Shown: positions 10,969 to 22,000 of the stretch, in pieces
Layout of the letters: each line of letters opens with the position of its first letter
Numbering within the stretch: position 1 is the first letter of the stretch
From: Ceratotherium simum simum
Taxonomy: Eukaryota > Chordata > Mammalia > Perissodactyla > Rhinocerotidae
DNA length: 64,000 bases
Direction of reading: 5' to 3'
NCBI RefSeq assembly: GCF_000283155.1
Contig: NW_004454261.1
Location: 4,460,179-4,524,178, forward strand
Notes under the pieces: model-generated
Told to the model about the DNA's origin: nothing
The model's database searches: none
The model's input: only the letters and a program-made list of their open reading frames with translations
Translations under genes and position numbers: made by a program

Positions 10969-13900
10969 CTATTCCAGGATGCTGGGGGAGGCAACAGCGG
11001 GGGCCTTCTCCACAGCCGAGTCAGGGGTGGCCACCACCATGGGGCTGGGCACGTAGTTGAAGGGGGGCACGCGGGCCGAGCGGCTGGGGGAGCCGTGCCG
11101 ACTGGCGGGGAAGACCCCCGCAGCCACACCCAGGCCCTCGTGGGAGAAGGTGGCAGAGGTGGGCGCCTTGGCGAGGGCGGGCCCGTCCACGTCGCTGCCG
11201 AGCAAGGAGGCAGGGCCACCAGCGGGGGCCTGGGGGGTCTCCCGGCTCTCCAGGCTCGGGGACGTGCTGGAGTTGGTCTTGGGGGCCATGAAGTCCTCGG
11301 TCTGGACCACGGCATCACTGGTCTTGCGCTGCGGAGGGCCACCCGGGCCCTCCTCGGGCGAGGCGCCCCTCAGCGGCAGGGCGGAGGCGGGCAGCGTGCT
11401 GCGCAGGATGTGCGGGACATCCTCATCCCGGATGCGCCGCCACGTGGTGCCTGGCGCGGCCACCCTGGGCAGTGGACGAGCCTCACCGTCGCTGCTGCGG
11501 CGGGCCGTGTCGGCCACGGGCGCGGGGGCCGCGCCGTCGGGCCTGCGGGCCACGCTGATGTGGGGCAGGGAGGCGTAGCGCTTGACCGTCTCGGGCTGGG
11601 CGGCCGGCGNNNNNNNNNNNNNNNNNNNNNNNNNNNNNNNNNNNNNNNNNNNNNNNNNNNNNNNNNNNNNNNNNNNNNNNNNNNNNNNNNNNNNNNNNNN
11701 NNNNNNNNNNNNNNNNNNNNNNNNNNNNNNNNNNNNNNNNNNNNNNNNNNNNNNNNNNNNNNNNNNNNNNNNNNNNNNNNNNNNNNNNNNNNNNNNNNNN
11801 NNNNNNNNNNNNNNNNNNNNNNNNNNNNNNNNNNNNNNNNNNNNNNNNNNNNNNNNNNNNNNNNNNNNNNNNNNNNNNNNNNNNNNNNNNNNNNNNNNNN
11901 NNNNNNNNNNNNNNNNNNNNNNNNNNNNNNNNNNNNNNNNNNNNNNNNNNNNNNNNNNNNNNNNNNNNNNNNNNNNNNNNNNNNNNNNNNNNNNNNNNNN
12001 NNNNNNNNNNNNNNNNNNNNNNNNNNNNNNNNNNNNNNNNNNNNNNNNNNNNNNNNNNNNNNNNNNNNNNNNNNNNNNNGCCCGGGGCCCCCTGGTTCCC
12101 CGCCCGGGCCCTGGGCTCTGGGGCTGCCCTGGCCAGGGGTGGCGGCCCCCGCCGGGCAGGCCTCTGCATGAAGGGGATCCGCACGGGCGACTTCTGCGTC
12201 TTGTGCTGCTTGGCCAGCAGTGCCCGCGCGGGCGTCTTGGGCACCGGCGATGTCCCGGGGCCGGGCAGGGGCCCCGCAGGCTGGGCGGCCGGGGGCGACC
12301 TCCTGGGCAGGGGCTGGGAAGCAGGGGAGGTCTGCGAGGAGCTGGACGAGGGGGTCTTGGCGAGGCGGGCGGGTGGCGTGGCGCTCCGCTGCGGGGGGCT
12401 CAGCGCCGTCAGTTCCGAGATCTTGCCGGGCCGGTGCAGGCTCCGCGACCGCGGCTGCCCAAGCCCGGGGGCTGTGGCGGGGGCTGCTGGCTGCGCGGGG
12501 CTGGGCGGTCCCATCTTCCTGGGCACGGCGCGGGGGCCAGGGGCGCCTTTGGGCTGGGGCCGGGGGGCTGGGCTGGGCACGTAGATCACCGTCCGCCCCC
12601 GGAGCACGGCCGGCACCCCGGACGTGGTCTTCGGAGCGCCACGCGGCTTCTCGGGGCCGCAGGGCAAGCGGGGCCCGCTGCTGCGCTGGGCCAGGGCTGC
12701 ATCCCGTTTCTCCGGCCGTGCGGCACTGCCCGCCTGGCCCTCGGCCCGCGGCTGGGGCCCCTTCCTGTGCGGGGAGGCCTGCAGGGTGGAGCCCACCGAG
12801 AGCCCGGACACGAAGGACAAGATGGAGTCAGACTCAGACGAGGCCTCGCCGGTGGCCACCGCCGCCTGGTGCAGCCACGTGACGATGGAGTTGGCGCCCT
12901 CCTGGATGGCGCGCCACTCGACGCTGTCCAGGTCCGAGGCGTGGTCCGAGCCCGCCGCCTCCTCGCCGCGCTCCCGGGGCCCCTCTGTTGGCCGCTCGTC
13001 TGGCCGGGCAGCTCGGGGCTTGCGACGCCGCAGGGCCGGTGCCTGGGGCCGGCGCCGGGGCATGGCCGAGCCGATGCAGCGCCGGAGCAGCTCCGCCTCG
13101 GCCCTCGGGCTGGGGGAGCCGGTGAGCCCGCTGCCCGGCCCGGGGTCCTTGGTGACGGCTGGCTCTTGGGCTCGGGGCGGGCCGGCCACCGGCTCCAAGG
13201 GCTCGGGCTCGCTGAGGGAGCTCGCAGAGGAGCTCAGGGAGTAGCATGGCGGCGTCTCATCGGCGATGAGGCTGGGCTGGGCCCGGGCGGGCGGCACGAT
13301 CTTGGGCACAGCCTTGGGCACTGGCTTGGGCACTGGCTTGGGTGCGGCCTGCGTCTCCTTCCTGCCGGCCAGATGCTCCCTCTTCACTGCCCGGGGTATA
13401 GCGGACGCCCGCCGGGGGGGTGGCACCTTCGTGGCCGGCTCCTCGTCCGAGTCGTTGCCGTAGAAGCAGTACACGGCCTCCTCAGTGGGCGTCGTGAGGC
13501 AGAGCGACTGCAGCGCCCCATCCGCACGCGCCCGGCCCAGGTGGGAGCCGTCCCTGTCTGCGTGGGCACTCGGGGGCCTGCGGAGGGGCAGCTCAAGTCC
13601 CACCCGGCTCCTGCCCGACCCCAGGGCCTGGTCTGAGCTCCGGCCTGGACCCCCCGCCCTCTGCCGGTGCCCGGCCGCCTGCCTGGCAGGAGCCACTCGG
13701 CCTGCGGGCTTCTGCCCGTCCGAGCGCCCGCCGGGCGGGTCCTTGGGGGGTCCCTGCAGCGTCTCATCGCTGAGCGAGGCCATGCTGGAGAAGTGGGCTG
13801 GCGTGCCCTCAGCCGACTCAGTGCACGAGTCGTCCTCGCGGGCCGGGGCGGGCACCAGCATGTAGACGGGCACGGGCAGCGCGCGGCGGCCGGGCACCCG

Positions 13901-16049
13901 CGCCGAGGCCACCTTTCGGAGCCGGGCGGGCACGGCCGCGCCCAGGCACTCCCGAAGCAGCTCCAGCTCCTGCTCGGTGGCCGTCGGCCCCTCACGGCGG
14001 CCGCTGGCGTCATCCCGCCGACGGTGCCCGGCGAAGTGCAGGCCGGGACCCCCGCCGCCGCCTCGCTCGGGGCAGGCGGGGGGCAGCAGCCGCAGTTCCA
14101 CGTCCTTCTGCACATAGTGCTCGTGCAGGGCGAGCGCGCTGAGGCTGGAGGCGCAGGAGAAGTTCTCGTCGGGCTTCTCCACAGTGAAGCGCACGCTGCC
14201 CGCATCCAGCTCAGAGGGCAGGCGGCAGCGCTCGCGGCAGTCGGCGATGTCCAGGAAGCGCTTCACGTAGCTCTCCCACTGCAGGCTGAACGGCGTGGTC
14301 TCGCGCTCGCCCGGCGGCGCGGCGGCCGGCGGCGGCGTCTTGCTGCGGCTCGGCGGCATGGTCTGCCCGGGGCTGTCGGGCAGCTCGCTGGGGCTGACCG
14401 TGCCGCTGCCCAGCCCGCTGCACGGGTCGCTGGGGATGGAGCTGGCGATGGACGGGCTCTCGAAGCTGCCCAGCGAGCTCACCGAGCTGCAGCGGCTCAG
14501 CACCAGCGGCGTCTCCTGCACGCAGTTCTCCGAGGAGCTGGACGGCGTGGCGTCCTCCACCCCCAGGCCCCGGCCGCGCCGGGGGGCTGGAATGGCCATG
14601 GGCAGGGAGGCGGCCCCCGGCCCCCGCCAGGCCACGTCCAGCCCCGCCTCGCTGGGGCCCGCCTCCTCCAGCCCCTCCAGGGAAGAGTCACTGTCGTCCA
14701 GGTCCCCGGCCTCACTGGGGCCCGGGCGGCCGGCGGAGGACAGCGATGACAGGGAGCTGCAGCGGGACAGGCAGGGCGGCGCAGCCTCCGCTACCAGCTT
14801 CTGCGGCACCTTGCTCAGGGCCTCCTCGGGCAGCCAGGCCTGCTTCCGAGCCCCGGGCGCCGGGGGCCCCGAGCCTGCCCTGGCCGTGCCCTCCAGCAGT
14901 GGCACGTGCTGGTAGGTGGGCGACAGCTTGATGGTGCGCACGCGGGCATCGGTGGCCGCGGCGTCCCGGGCTGCCGGCTCAGCCTGGCCCCCCAGCAGGT
15001 TTAGGTCAAGCCGGCTGGGCCGCGCATGGCCGCCCAGGGGCCCCTCGCGGTGCTCAGCCAGCGCGGCCAGCTGGCAGGGCCGGGCGCGCTCGCGGGGACA
15101 GTGCCCGTCGCCAGTGCTGCCGCTGTTGAGGCTGTCATTGGAGAGGCTGGCGTGGGCCGCCTTGAGCCGCAGCAGCGGGTGAGCCCGCCTGCCCGCCTCC
15201 CGCCGCCCGGCCTCGGGCCCCCGGCACGGCGAGCAGGACTGGGCTCGGCCCTCCCTCGGCGCCTCTTGCCCGGGGTCCCCGGAGCTGAGGCTGAAGCTGT
15301 CGTCGGACGAGGTGTGCAGGGCCGAGATGTCCTCCACCAGCCGGTCGATGCGCGCCACTGCCAGCGCCAGCTTGGCCTTGGCCCTGGCCGCCACGGCCGC
15401 CTCGCCACCCGCCTCCTTCTCGGCCTCGGGGGCACCGCGGCGGGCGGGCGGGGCGCGGGCCAGCGCCTGGCCCTGCAGGAAGGGGCTGCCCAGGAAGAGG
15501 GACAGCACGGCGGGGCTGGCTGGCTCGGCAGTGGCGGCCACGGCGGCCAGCGAGGGCGCATCGTCGTCATCGAAGCAGCCCGAGTCAGAAGCGTAGTCCT
15601 GGGCCAGCCCGTCCAGGTGGCGCAGGGGCGGCAGCGGCTTCTTGGCGGCCTCAGCCTCGGGCAGGCCGCGCTTCTCCAGGTGGTCGAGCGCCTGGGCCAG
15701 GTGCCGCGCGTCCAGCTCGGCCTCCAGCGCCCGTTGCTTGCGCACGGCCAGGCTGGGCGCGCAGGCGCCCGGGGACACGGCGGTGGCCGCCGCCTGGTAC
15801 TTGGCGGGCCGGTGGGCCAGCAGGTTGCGCAGGGCGGCGGCGCTGCCCATGGCGATCATCTTGTGCCGGGAGTGCACCAGGTTACGCAGCATGCCCACGG
15901 CGCCCAGGTCCCACAGCAGCTCCTGGTCGCGCGCGCTGCGGGCCGACAGGTTCCAGAGCGTGCCGCACGCATTGCTCACAATGGTCAGGCTGTGCGAGGT
16001 GAGGTGCTGCAGCAGCGTCTGCAGGCAGTTGTGGTCCCGCAGCACCTGC
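10969..16049 (-). CDS. APC2: APC2 terminal coding exon (beta-catenin, axin and microtubule binding)
   Basis: The exon starts G|CAG GTG at 16049, completing the YRQVLRDHN junction with the previous exon. It begins with the last armadillo repeats (SLTIVSNACGTLWNLSARSA) and then a long, disordered Ser/Pro-rich region. Visible motifs in order are CFDDDDAPSL; 20-residue repeats around QETPLVLSRCSSVSSLGSFE and EEAVYCFYGNDSDEE; DETPPCYSLSSSASSLSE; the SAMP-type GSAMPRRRPQ; a Ser/Pro/Arg-rich basic stretch; the gap; and ETVKRYASLPHISVARRPDG, WRRIRDEDVPHILRSTLP and FNYVPSPMVVA before TAG/TGA-type termination at 10969-10971. A four-residue PKPV-type repeat is present near plus-strand 13300-13345. Confidence 0.95.
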
Positions 16050-19000
16050 CTGCAGCACCGGGCGTCAGGGTGGGCCCCCCGCGCCAGCCTCCCCATCCCT
16101 CCAGGAACGGGGCAGCCTCCCCGTCCTGCCCCGTGCCGGCCTCCCCATCCCGCCCCTCGCCCGTGTCCCTGTCCCTCCCAGCACCACCGTCCCCATCCCA
16201 CCAGGTACAGGGCAGCCAGATTTAGCAAATAAGAAACATTAGGCACCCGGGTAATTTCAAATTTCAGGAAAAAGGAGTGTGTAGTATAAGTATATCCCAA
16301 ATACCCAATGGGATATACTTGTGCTAAAGTCTTTATTTATTGAAACAAAAAAAATTTATGAAATAATACTACTAATAAATTAATCATACTTATTTTTTAA
16401 AATAAAGTTTACTTTGAGTATATCTCGATTTAGCACCAGTCTGTCTCACGTGGTATTTGGGATATACTTATCCTAAAGGTCAGTTTTATTTGTTTTTGAA
16501 AATGCTAAGTACTATTTGTTAACATTATTTAATCAATACATGTTTTATTTATTTCAATAAATAAAATCTTTATCACAAGTATATCCCATGTAATTTAGGG
16601 AACATACTTCTTATAAAAATAAATGTTATGTATCTTCATACATCAGAAGCATTACTTACTATTAATATTACCTAGTAAATAATATTATTTTAATAAACAT
16701 TATTTATTAATATTACTTAGTAAATATTTTAATAAAGAACAAGTATTTATTATTATTATTATTTAGAAAATAATACTTTGTGTGTGTGTGTGTGTGAGGA
16801 GATCAGCCCTGTGCTAACATCTGCCAATCCTCCTCTTTTTTTTGCTGAGGAAGACTGGCCCTGGGCTAACATCTGTGCCCATCTTCCTCCACTTTATATG
16901 GGATGCCACCACAGCATGGCCTGCCAAGTGGTGGGTCGGTGCGTGCCTGGGATCCGAACTGGCGAACCCCAGGCTGCCGCAGCGGAGCACGTGCACTTAA
17001 CCGCCTGCGCCACTGGGCCGGCCCCAAATAATACATATTTTTATTTTATTGTTTTTTAATTTATTTTCTTTTCTGCTGAGGAAGACTGGCCCTGAGCTAA
17101 CATCTGTGCCCATCTTCCTCTACTTTATATGGGACCCCGCCACAGCATGGCTTGATAAGCAGTGCATCGGTGTACACCCGGGATCCGAACCTGCGAACCC
17201 CGGGCTGTGAAAGTGGAGTGCGTGAACTTAACCACTGTGCCACTGTGCCAGCCCCTACATATTTTTATTTTAATAATCTAAAGTTTGGTATAAATGCACG
17301 CCATGCAATATTTGGGATATGCTTATACTAAAAACTTAGTCCCAGGTGACTAATCGGGGACATCCGTTTGCAGGACACAGCGAGGCGTATCCCCATTCAC
17401 AACAGAGCGGGACTGGCCAGCCCTGCCCCAGACCGCGCCTGGGGGTCCCCCACCCCCGCGCCCCCCGTGCACCGCGTGCACCGCGACCGGGGAGGCCGAC
17501 CTGTAGTCCTCGCGGGTGGCGATGAGGCTGGACACGTTGCGCAGGATGCCGCCGCCGCTCTCGATGATGGCCAGCGAGTTGCTCTGGCACTTGTAGGTCA
17601 GCGTGCTCACCAGGAAGCCCAGCGCGCCCTCCACCTGGCAGATGGCCGCCTTGTTCTCTGTGCTGTGCGCCGACAGGTTCCACAGCGCGCTGAGCACGCT
17701 CTTCAGCGTGGACTCCTGGGGACGGCGGGGGAGGGGGTCAGCCAGGGGGAGGGGGTCAGCCAGGGGGAGGGGCCAGGCGCCGGCCCCACCCCCCAGCCCT
17801 GCCCATCAAGCCGCCGATAAAGGCTGGAAGAAAAGGGACCAGATGGGTTTTCCGGTAAAAGTAAAAAGTGAGGGGCCGCCCCGTGGCTTAGCGGTTAAGT
17901 CCGTGCGCTCCGCTACTGGCGACCCGGGTTCGGATCCCGGGCGCGCACCGACGCACTGCTTCTCCCACCATGCTGAGGCCGCGTCCCACATACAGCAACT
18001 AGAAGGATGTGCAGCTATGACATACAACTATCTACTGGGGGCTTTGGGGAAAAAAGGAGGAGGACTGACAATAGACGTTAGCTCAGAGCCAGTCTTCCTC
18101 AGCAAAAAGAGGAGGATTAGCATGGATGTTAGCTCAGGGCTGATCTTCCTCACAAAACAAAAAAAAAGTAAAAAGTGATAAAATCAGCCATCACGGGGTC
18201 TTGGAGGTGCAGGGGAGGTAGCCCCAGGCCTGCCTGAGGCTGGACCACCTGCTAAGCTGTGGGGGGTTTGGCTCGATTTCCCCCCAAGACGGAGAACTCA
18301 GCACCTGTCGCCGGTATCTCCCTGCCGCGTGGCTGGCATTGAACAGCCGTGGCGGCTCCCGCTTCCCTGGGCCCGGGGCTCACTCCTGCTCCCCCAGCCC
18401 CGCCATCCCTTCCGGTGCCCACCTTGGTGGCCCGCAGGACGCACCGCATCAGAGCGGTCATGCTGCCGACCTCTCTGAGCACCTTCTTGCTGCTGATGTC
18501 AGCGCGCCAGGACAGGTTTCGCAGGATGCTGGACACTACCTGGGGCGGGTGCAGGCGGGCGAGGTGGACCCGGGGCCCAGGCTCCCACGGTGGTCTCGCA
18601 CCCCCGCCCTCCACCACGGAGACTGGCGGGGACGGCCCTCACGGGAGGCCCATCACATCCGCTGGGGAGGGGGCTCCGCCGGCAGGGCCCCAGGCAGTGG
18701 GACGTGACGCCCCGCCCCGCCCCACCCCACCAGGGTACCTGGTGGAGCTCCTCGCTCTCAGAGGCCAGCTGGGCCACGATGGCCTCCATGCAGCCCCGGC
18801 GGGCACACAGGGTGGCCTGTGGGTGACACAGGAAAGTGACACCTTGGTGGGCAGGGCTGGGGGCACAAGGGAGGCCACCCCACCTCCCAGCTCCCTCCTG
18901 CAGTAACTGAGCACCTACTGTGTGCAAGAGCTGGAACCCCGCCCCCATCTTCACCCCACGGGGGAGGGAGAGCAGTTACCCCATTGCTCCGATGAGGAAA

Positions 19001-22000
19001 CTGAGGCTCAGACAGCAGACACCCAGCCTCCCCCAGCCCGGGGTCCCCACTCTCCGCAGAGGCAGCAGCAGAGCGGCCACGAGGATGCGGTCTGGCCACA
19101 GCCCTCCCCTCCCCAGCCTCCCTGGGCCTCAGTCTACCCGCCTGCAGACTGAGGATAGCAGTTCCCAGCTCTCAGGCCATTTTGAGCCAGGATGAGGGGG
19201 AGGGAGGCTCAGACTGGGGGCAGCACCGACCCCACCCACTGGCCCCGGGCACCTTGTTGGCGACGTCCCCAAAGGTGAGGTTGGTGAGGGTCATGCCGGC
19301 GTATCGGCGCAGGGCGAGGTTGAGTGGGTCCCGGGTCATCTTGTGCATCTCGTAATCGACCTGCAGTAACTCCGCCACTGCCTGCAGCCCGCCTGTGGGG
19401 ACAAGGGGGCTCGGTGAGGCTGCGGGCAGGTGGACGCCCCACACGACCCCACCTGCCCTCCTCCTAGCCTCTGCCTGTGGGCCTCCCGCTGCTCAAATGC
19501 CCTCCCCTCCATTCCCTCCTCCGCAAGTCCACCTTCGAAGCCCAACTCCGAGGACACCTCCTCCAGGGCAGCCTGCGGGCGCAGGCCCTGGGTACCCTAC
19601 GACCAGCACACCCGCCTCCTTTCAGCCCTCGGCCTCCATTCACACTTCATCTCGCTGCCGGGCCTTTGCACATACACACAACGTGTCCACCCACACACTG
19701 GAATATGACACAGCCATGAAGAGGAGTGAGGCCCTGACACAGCCACACCGTGGACGGACCCTGAACACACGATGCTCAATGAGAACACCAGACACAGAAG
19801 GACACACGGTGTGTGATTCCACTGATGTGAAATGTCCAGAACAGGCCCATCCACAGAGAGAAAGTGGGTTCCTGGTTGTCAGGGGCTGGGGAGGGGATGG
19901 GAGTTTCCATTTGGGAAGATGAGAAAGTTCTGGAGATGGATGGTGGGGATGGTTGCACAACAACGTGAATGTACTTAATGCCACTGAGATGCACGCTTAA
20001 AAATGGTTAAGGTGGTAAATTTTATGTTATATATATTTTACCACGATTAAAAAATCTTAATACGTAATTAGAAGTTTTTTGGGGAGAAAATTCCAAGGCC
20101 TTTATGCTTCTTAATCTGGAAACTCCACTCCTGGGAACCCACAGGAAGGAAAAACATAACAATAGGGAAGGGGGCTGTGATCTGAGCCGTGCGCGGGGCC
20201 CGGTCTGGAACTAGGGATAGCCCATCTGGGGGGTCCTGACGGACACCAGTGGCACGCAAGCTTTTGGGTCTCGGGACCCCTGTACGCCCTGAGTGTTATT
20301 TGAGGACCCCAAAGAGTTTTCGTTCACGTGGGTTGGAGCCCTCCATATTTACCACACTAGAGTTGAAAGCAGAGAAACCCTTTAAACCCCAGAATGCACA
20401 GCTCAGCGGTCCTCAGAGTTAGAGCATCCGGAAAGCCCCACTGAACACACACGCACACGAGAGAGCAGGAGAGTGAAAAAGGCAGATCCTGCCTTCACGT
20501 TATTATCAACATAACTGTAACCCTGGGGACCTCTTAGAAGGGTCTGGGGAACCCCTAGGGGTGCCTAAGCTGCACTTTGAGAACCACTATTTTATAACAC
20601 AAAAGTGACACAGATTCATAGTCCAAATGTTTAAGGTCAGACAGGGATGTGATGACAACTGAAATTCTGCTTTCCCGCCCCGCCTCGTCCAGCGGGAAGC
20701 ACGGCCCAGGAGCCCCCCTTATTCTGAGGCACGCGTGTGCGGGTGTATTTTAGAGAAAAGGGACCATACCACATACGCCACTTTTGCCCTAGGATTCATT
20801 GAGAACTTAAGCAGTTGCATAAGATGCCACTGCCTTTAACCAATTCCCTCCTGTTGGACACTTAGGTTGCTTCTGGAATTTGCGGTTTTATTTGGGTCGG
20901 CTGCTGCCTCCCCCATTTTTCTGCATCTTTGTGGGTAAACTGGGGCAGAGGATAAATTCCCAACTGGGGGAGGGATGACTCAAAAGGTGTGTGCTCTCGT
21001 AAGTGCCCATGTTGCCAAAGCCCCCTCCAGAAAGGTGCTCTCCCTCGGCAGCCAGACCCTGGGGGACCTCATAGAACCCTGGAGTGTCTGACCATCTGCT
21101 GAGTGAGGAGTACCATCTCATTTTGTAATAATTCGAGTAAGATTGGGCACATCAATGTGATTTTTGGGATCTGGTATTTCCTTTGTCCATGTTTCGATTA
21201 CTTTATATGGAAAAAGAGGTGTCGTAAGGCTCCCAAGCCTGGTACTTCGCCAGGTCGCCCCTGCCCCCAAACCAGTCAGTAGGTCCGATTCCGTGTATTA
21301 AGCTGGATCCTTCACCTTTGCTCTTGGCTTCCCGGCCACCCCCCTGTCCTCAGAGCCCCAGGACCATTAGGGCCAACAGCCTGCTCAGTGCTGAAGGAGG
21401 CCAGAGGCCTCGGGCCAAGTCGGGGGGTGGCGTGCAGCTCGTGGAGGCCGCGAGGGGGACACTCACCCAGCTCGTTCATGGCCCGGCGGTACTCCTCGTC
21501 GAAGGACAGCTTCATCACGGCACAGGTGGCCTGGCAGATCTGCGGCTCGATGGGGACGGGGGCTGTGGGCGAGGGGATGGGGTCAGGGCCCTCCCACTCC
21601 AGGAAATGTCCCCTGGTGGATCCCTGCCCCTCCCTGCCTTCTCCACCCCGCAGGCCTGCAGGGACCCCAGAGCTCTGCAAACCGTGCATGCTGGGCACAG
21701 GGGCCTCCCAGAGCAGCCAGCCTCCTGTGCCAACCTCTCTGAAATGAGGCAGGGGATGCGTGCCTTACTCCGCCTGCAAAGGGAGACAAGGCCGTGCCTG
21801 GGGCTCGGGACCTCTTAGGGGTGCTTTTGTCATCCATTAACTTTTCTTTTTTTTGTTTTATAATTTTTATTTATGTATTTTTGCCCCAAAGCCCGAGTAG
21901 ATAGTTGTATGTCATAGCTGCGCATCCTTCCAGTTGCTGTATGTGGGACGCGGCCTCAGCATGGCCGGAGAAGCCGTGCGTCGGTGCACGCCCGGGATCC

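Larger units (their letters stand above)
16208..17345. mobile_element. AT-rich palindromic element with two nested EREs
   Basis: A sharply AT-rich block fills most of the intron between the last two APC2 exons. The motif TATTTGGGATATACTTAT recurs in both orientations (about 16288-16320, 16455-16478, 16577-16592 and 17309-17334). At 16288-16320 two copies form a perfect 12-bp stem around a 9-base loop. This looks like a non-autonomous DNA-transposon (MITE-like) remnant. Two minus-oriented EREs have landed in it. Simple TTATTA repeats lie near 16660-16770. Confidence 0.55.

Noticed and set aside
15026..16225. A 399-codon plus-strand open frame opposite APC2
   Set aside because: It is the antisense shadow of the GC-rich APC2 exon, rich in Gly/Ala/Arg/Gln, with no recognisable domain or splice structure.
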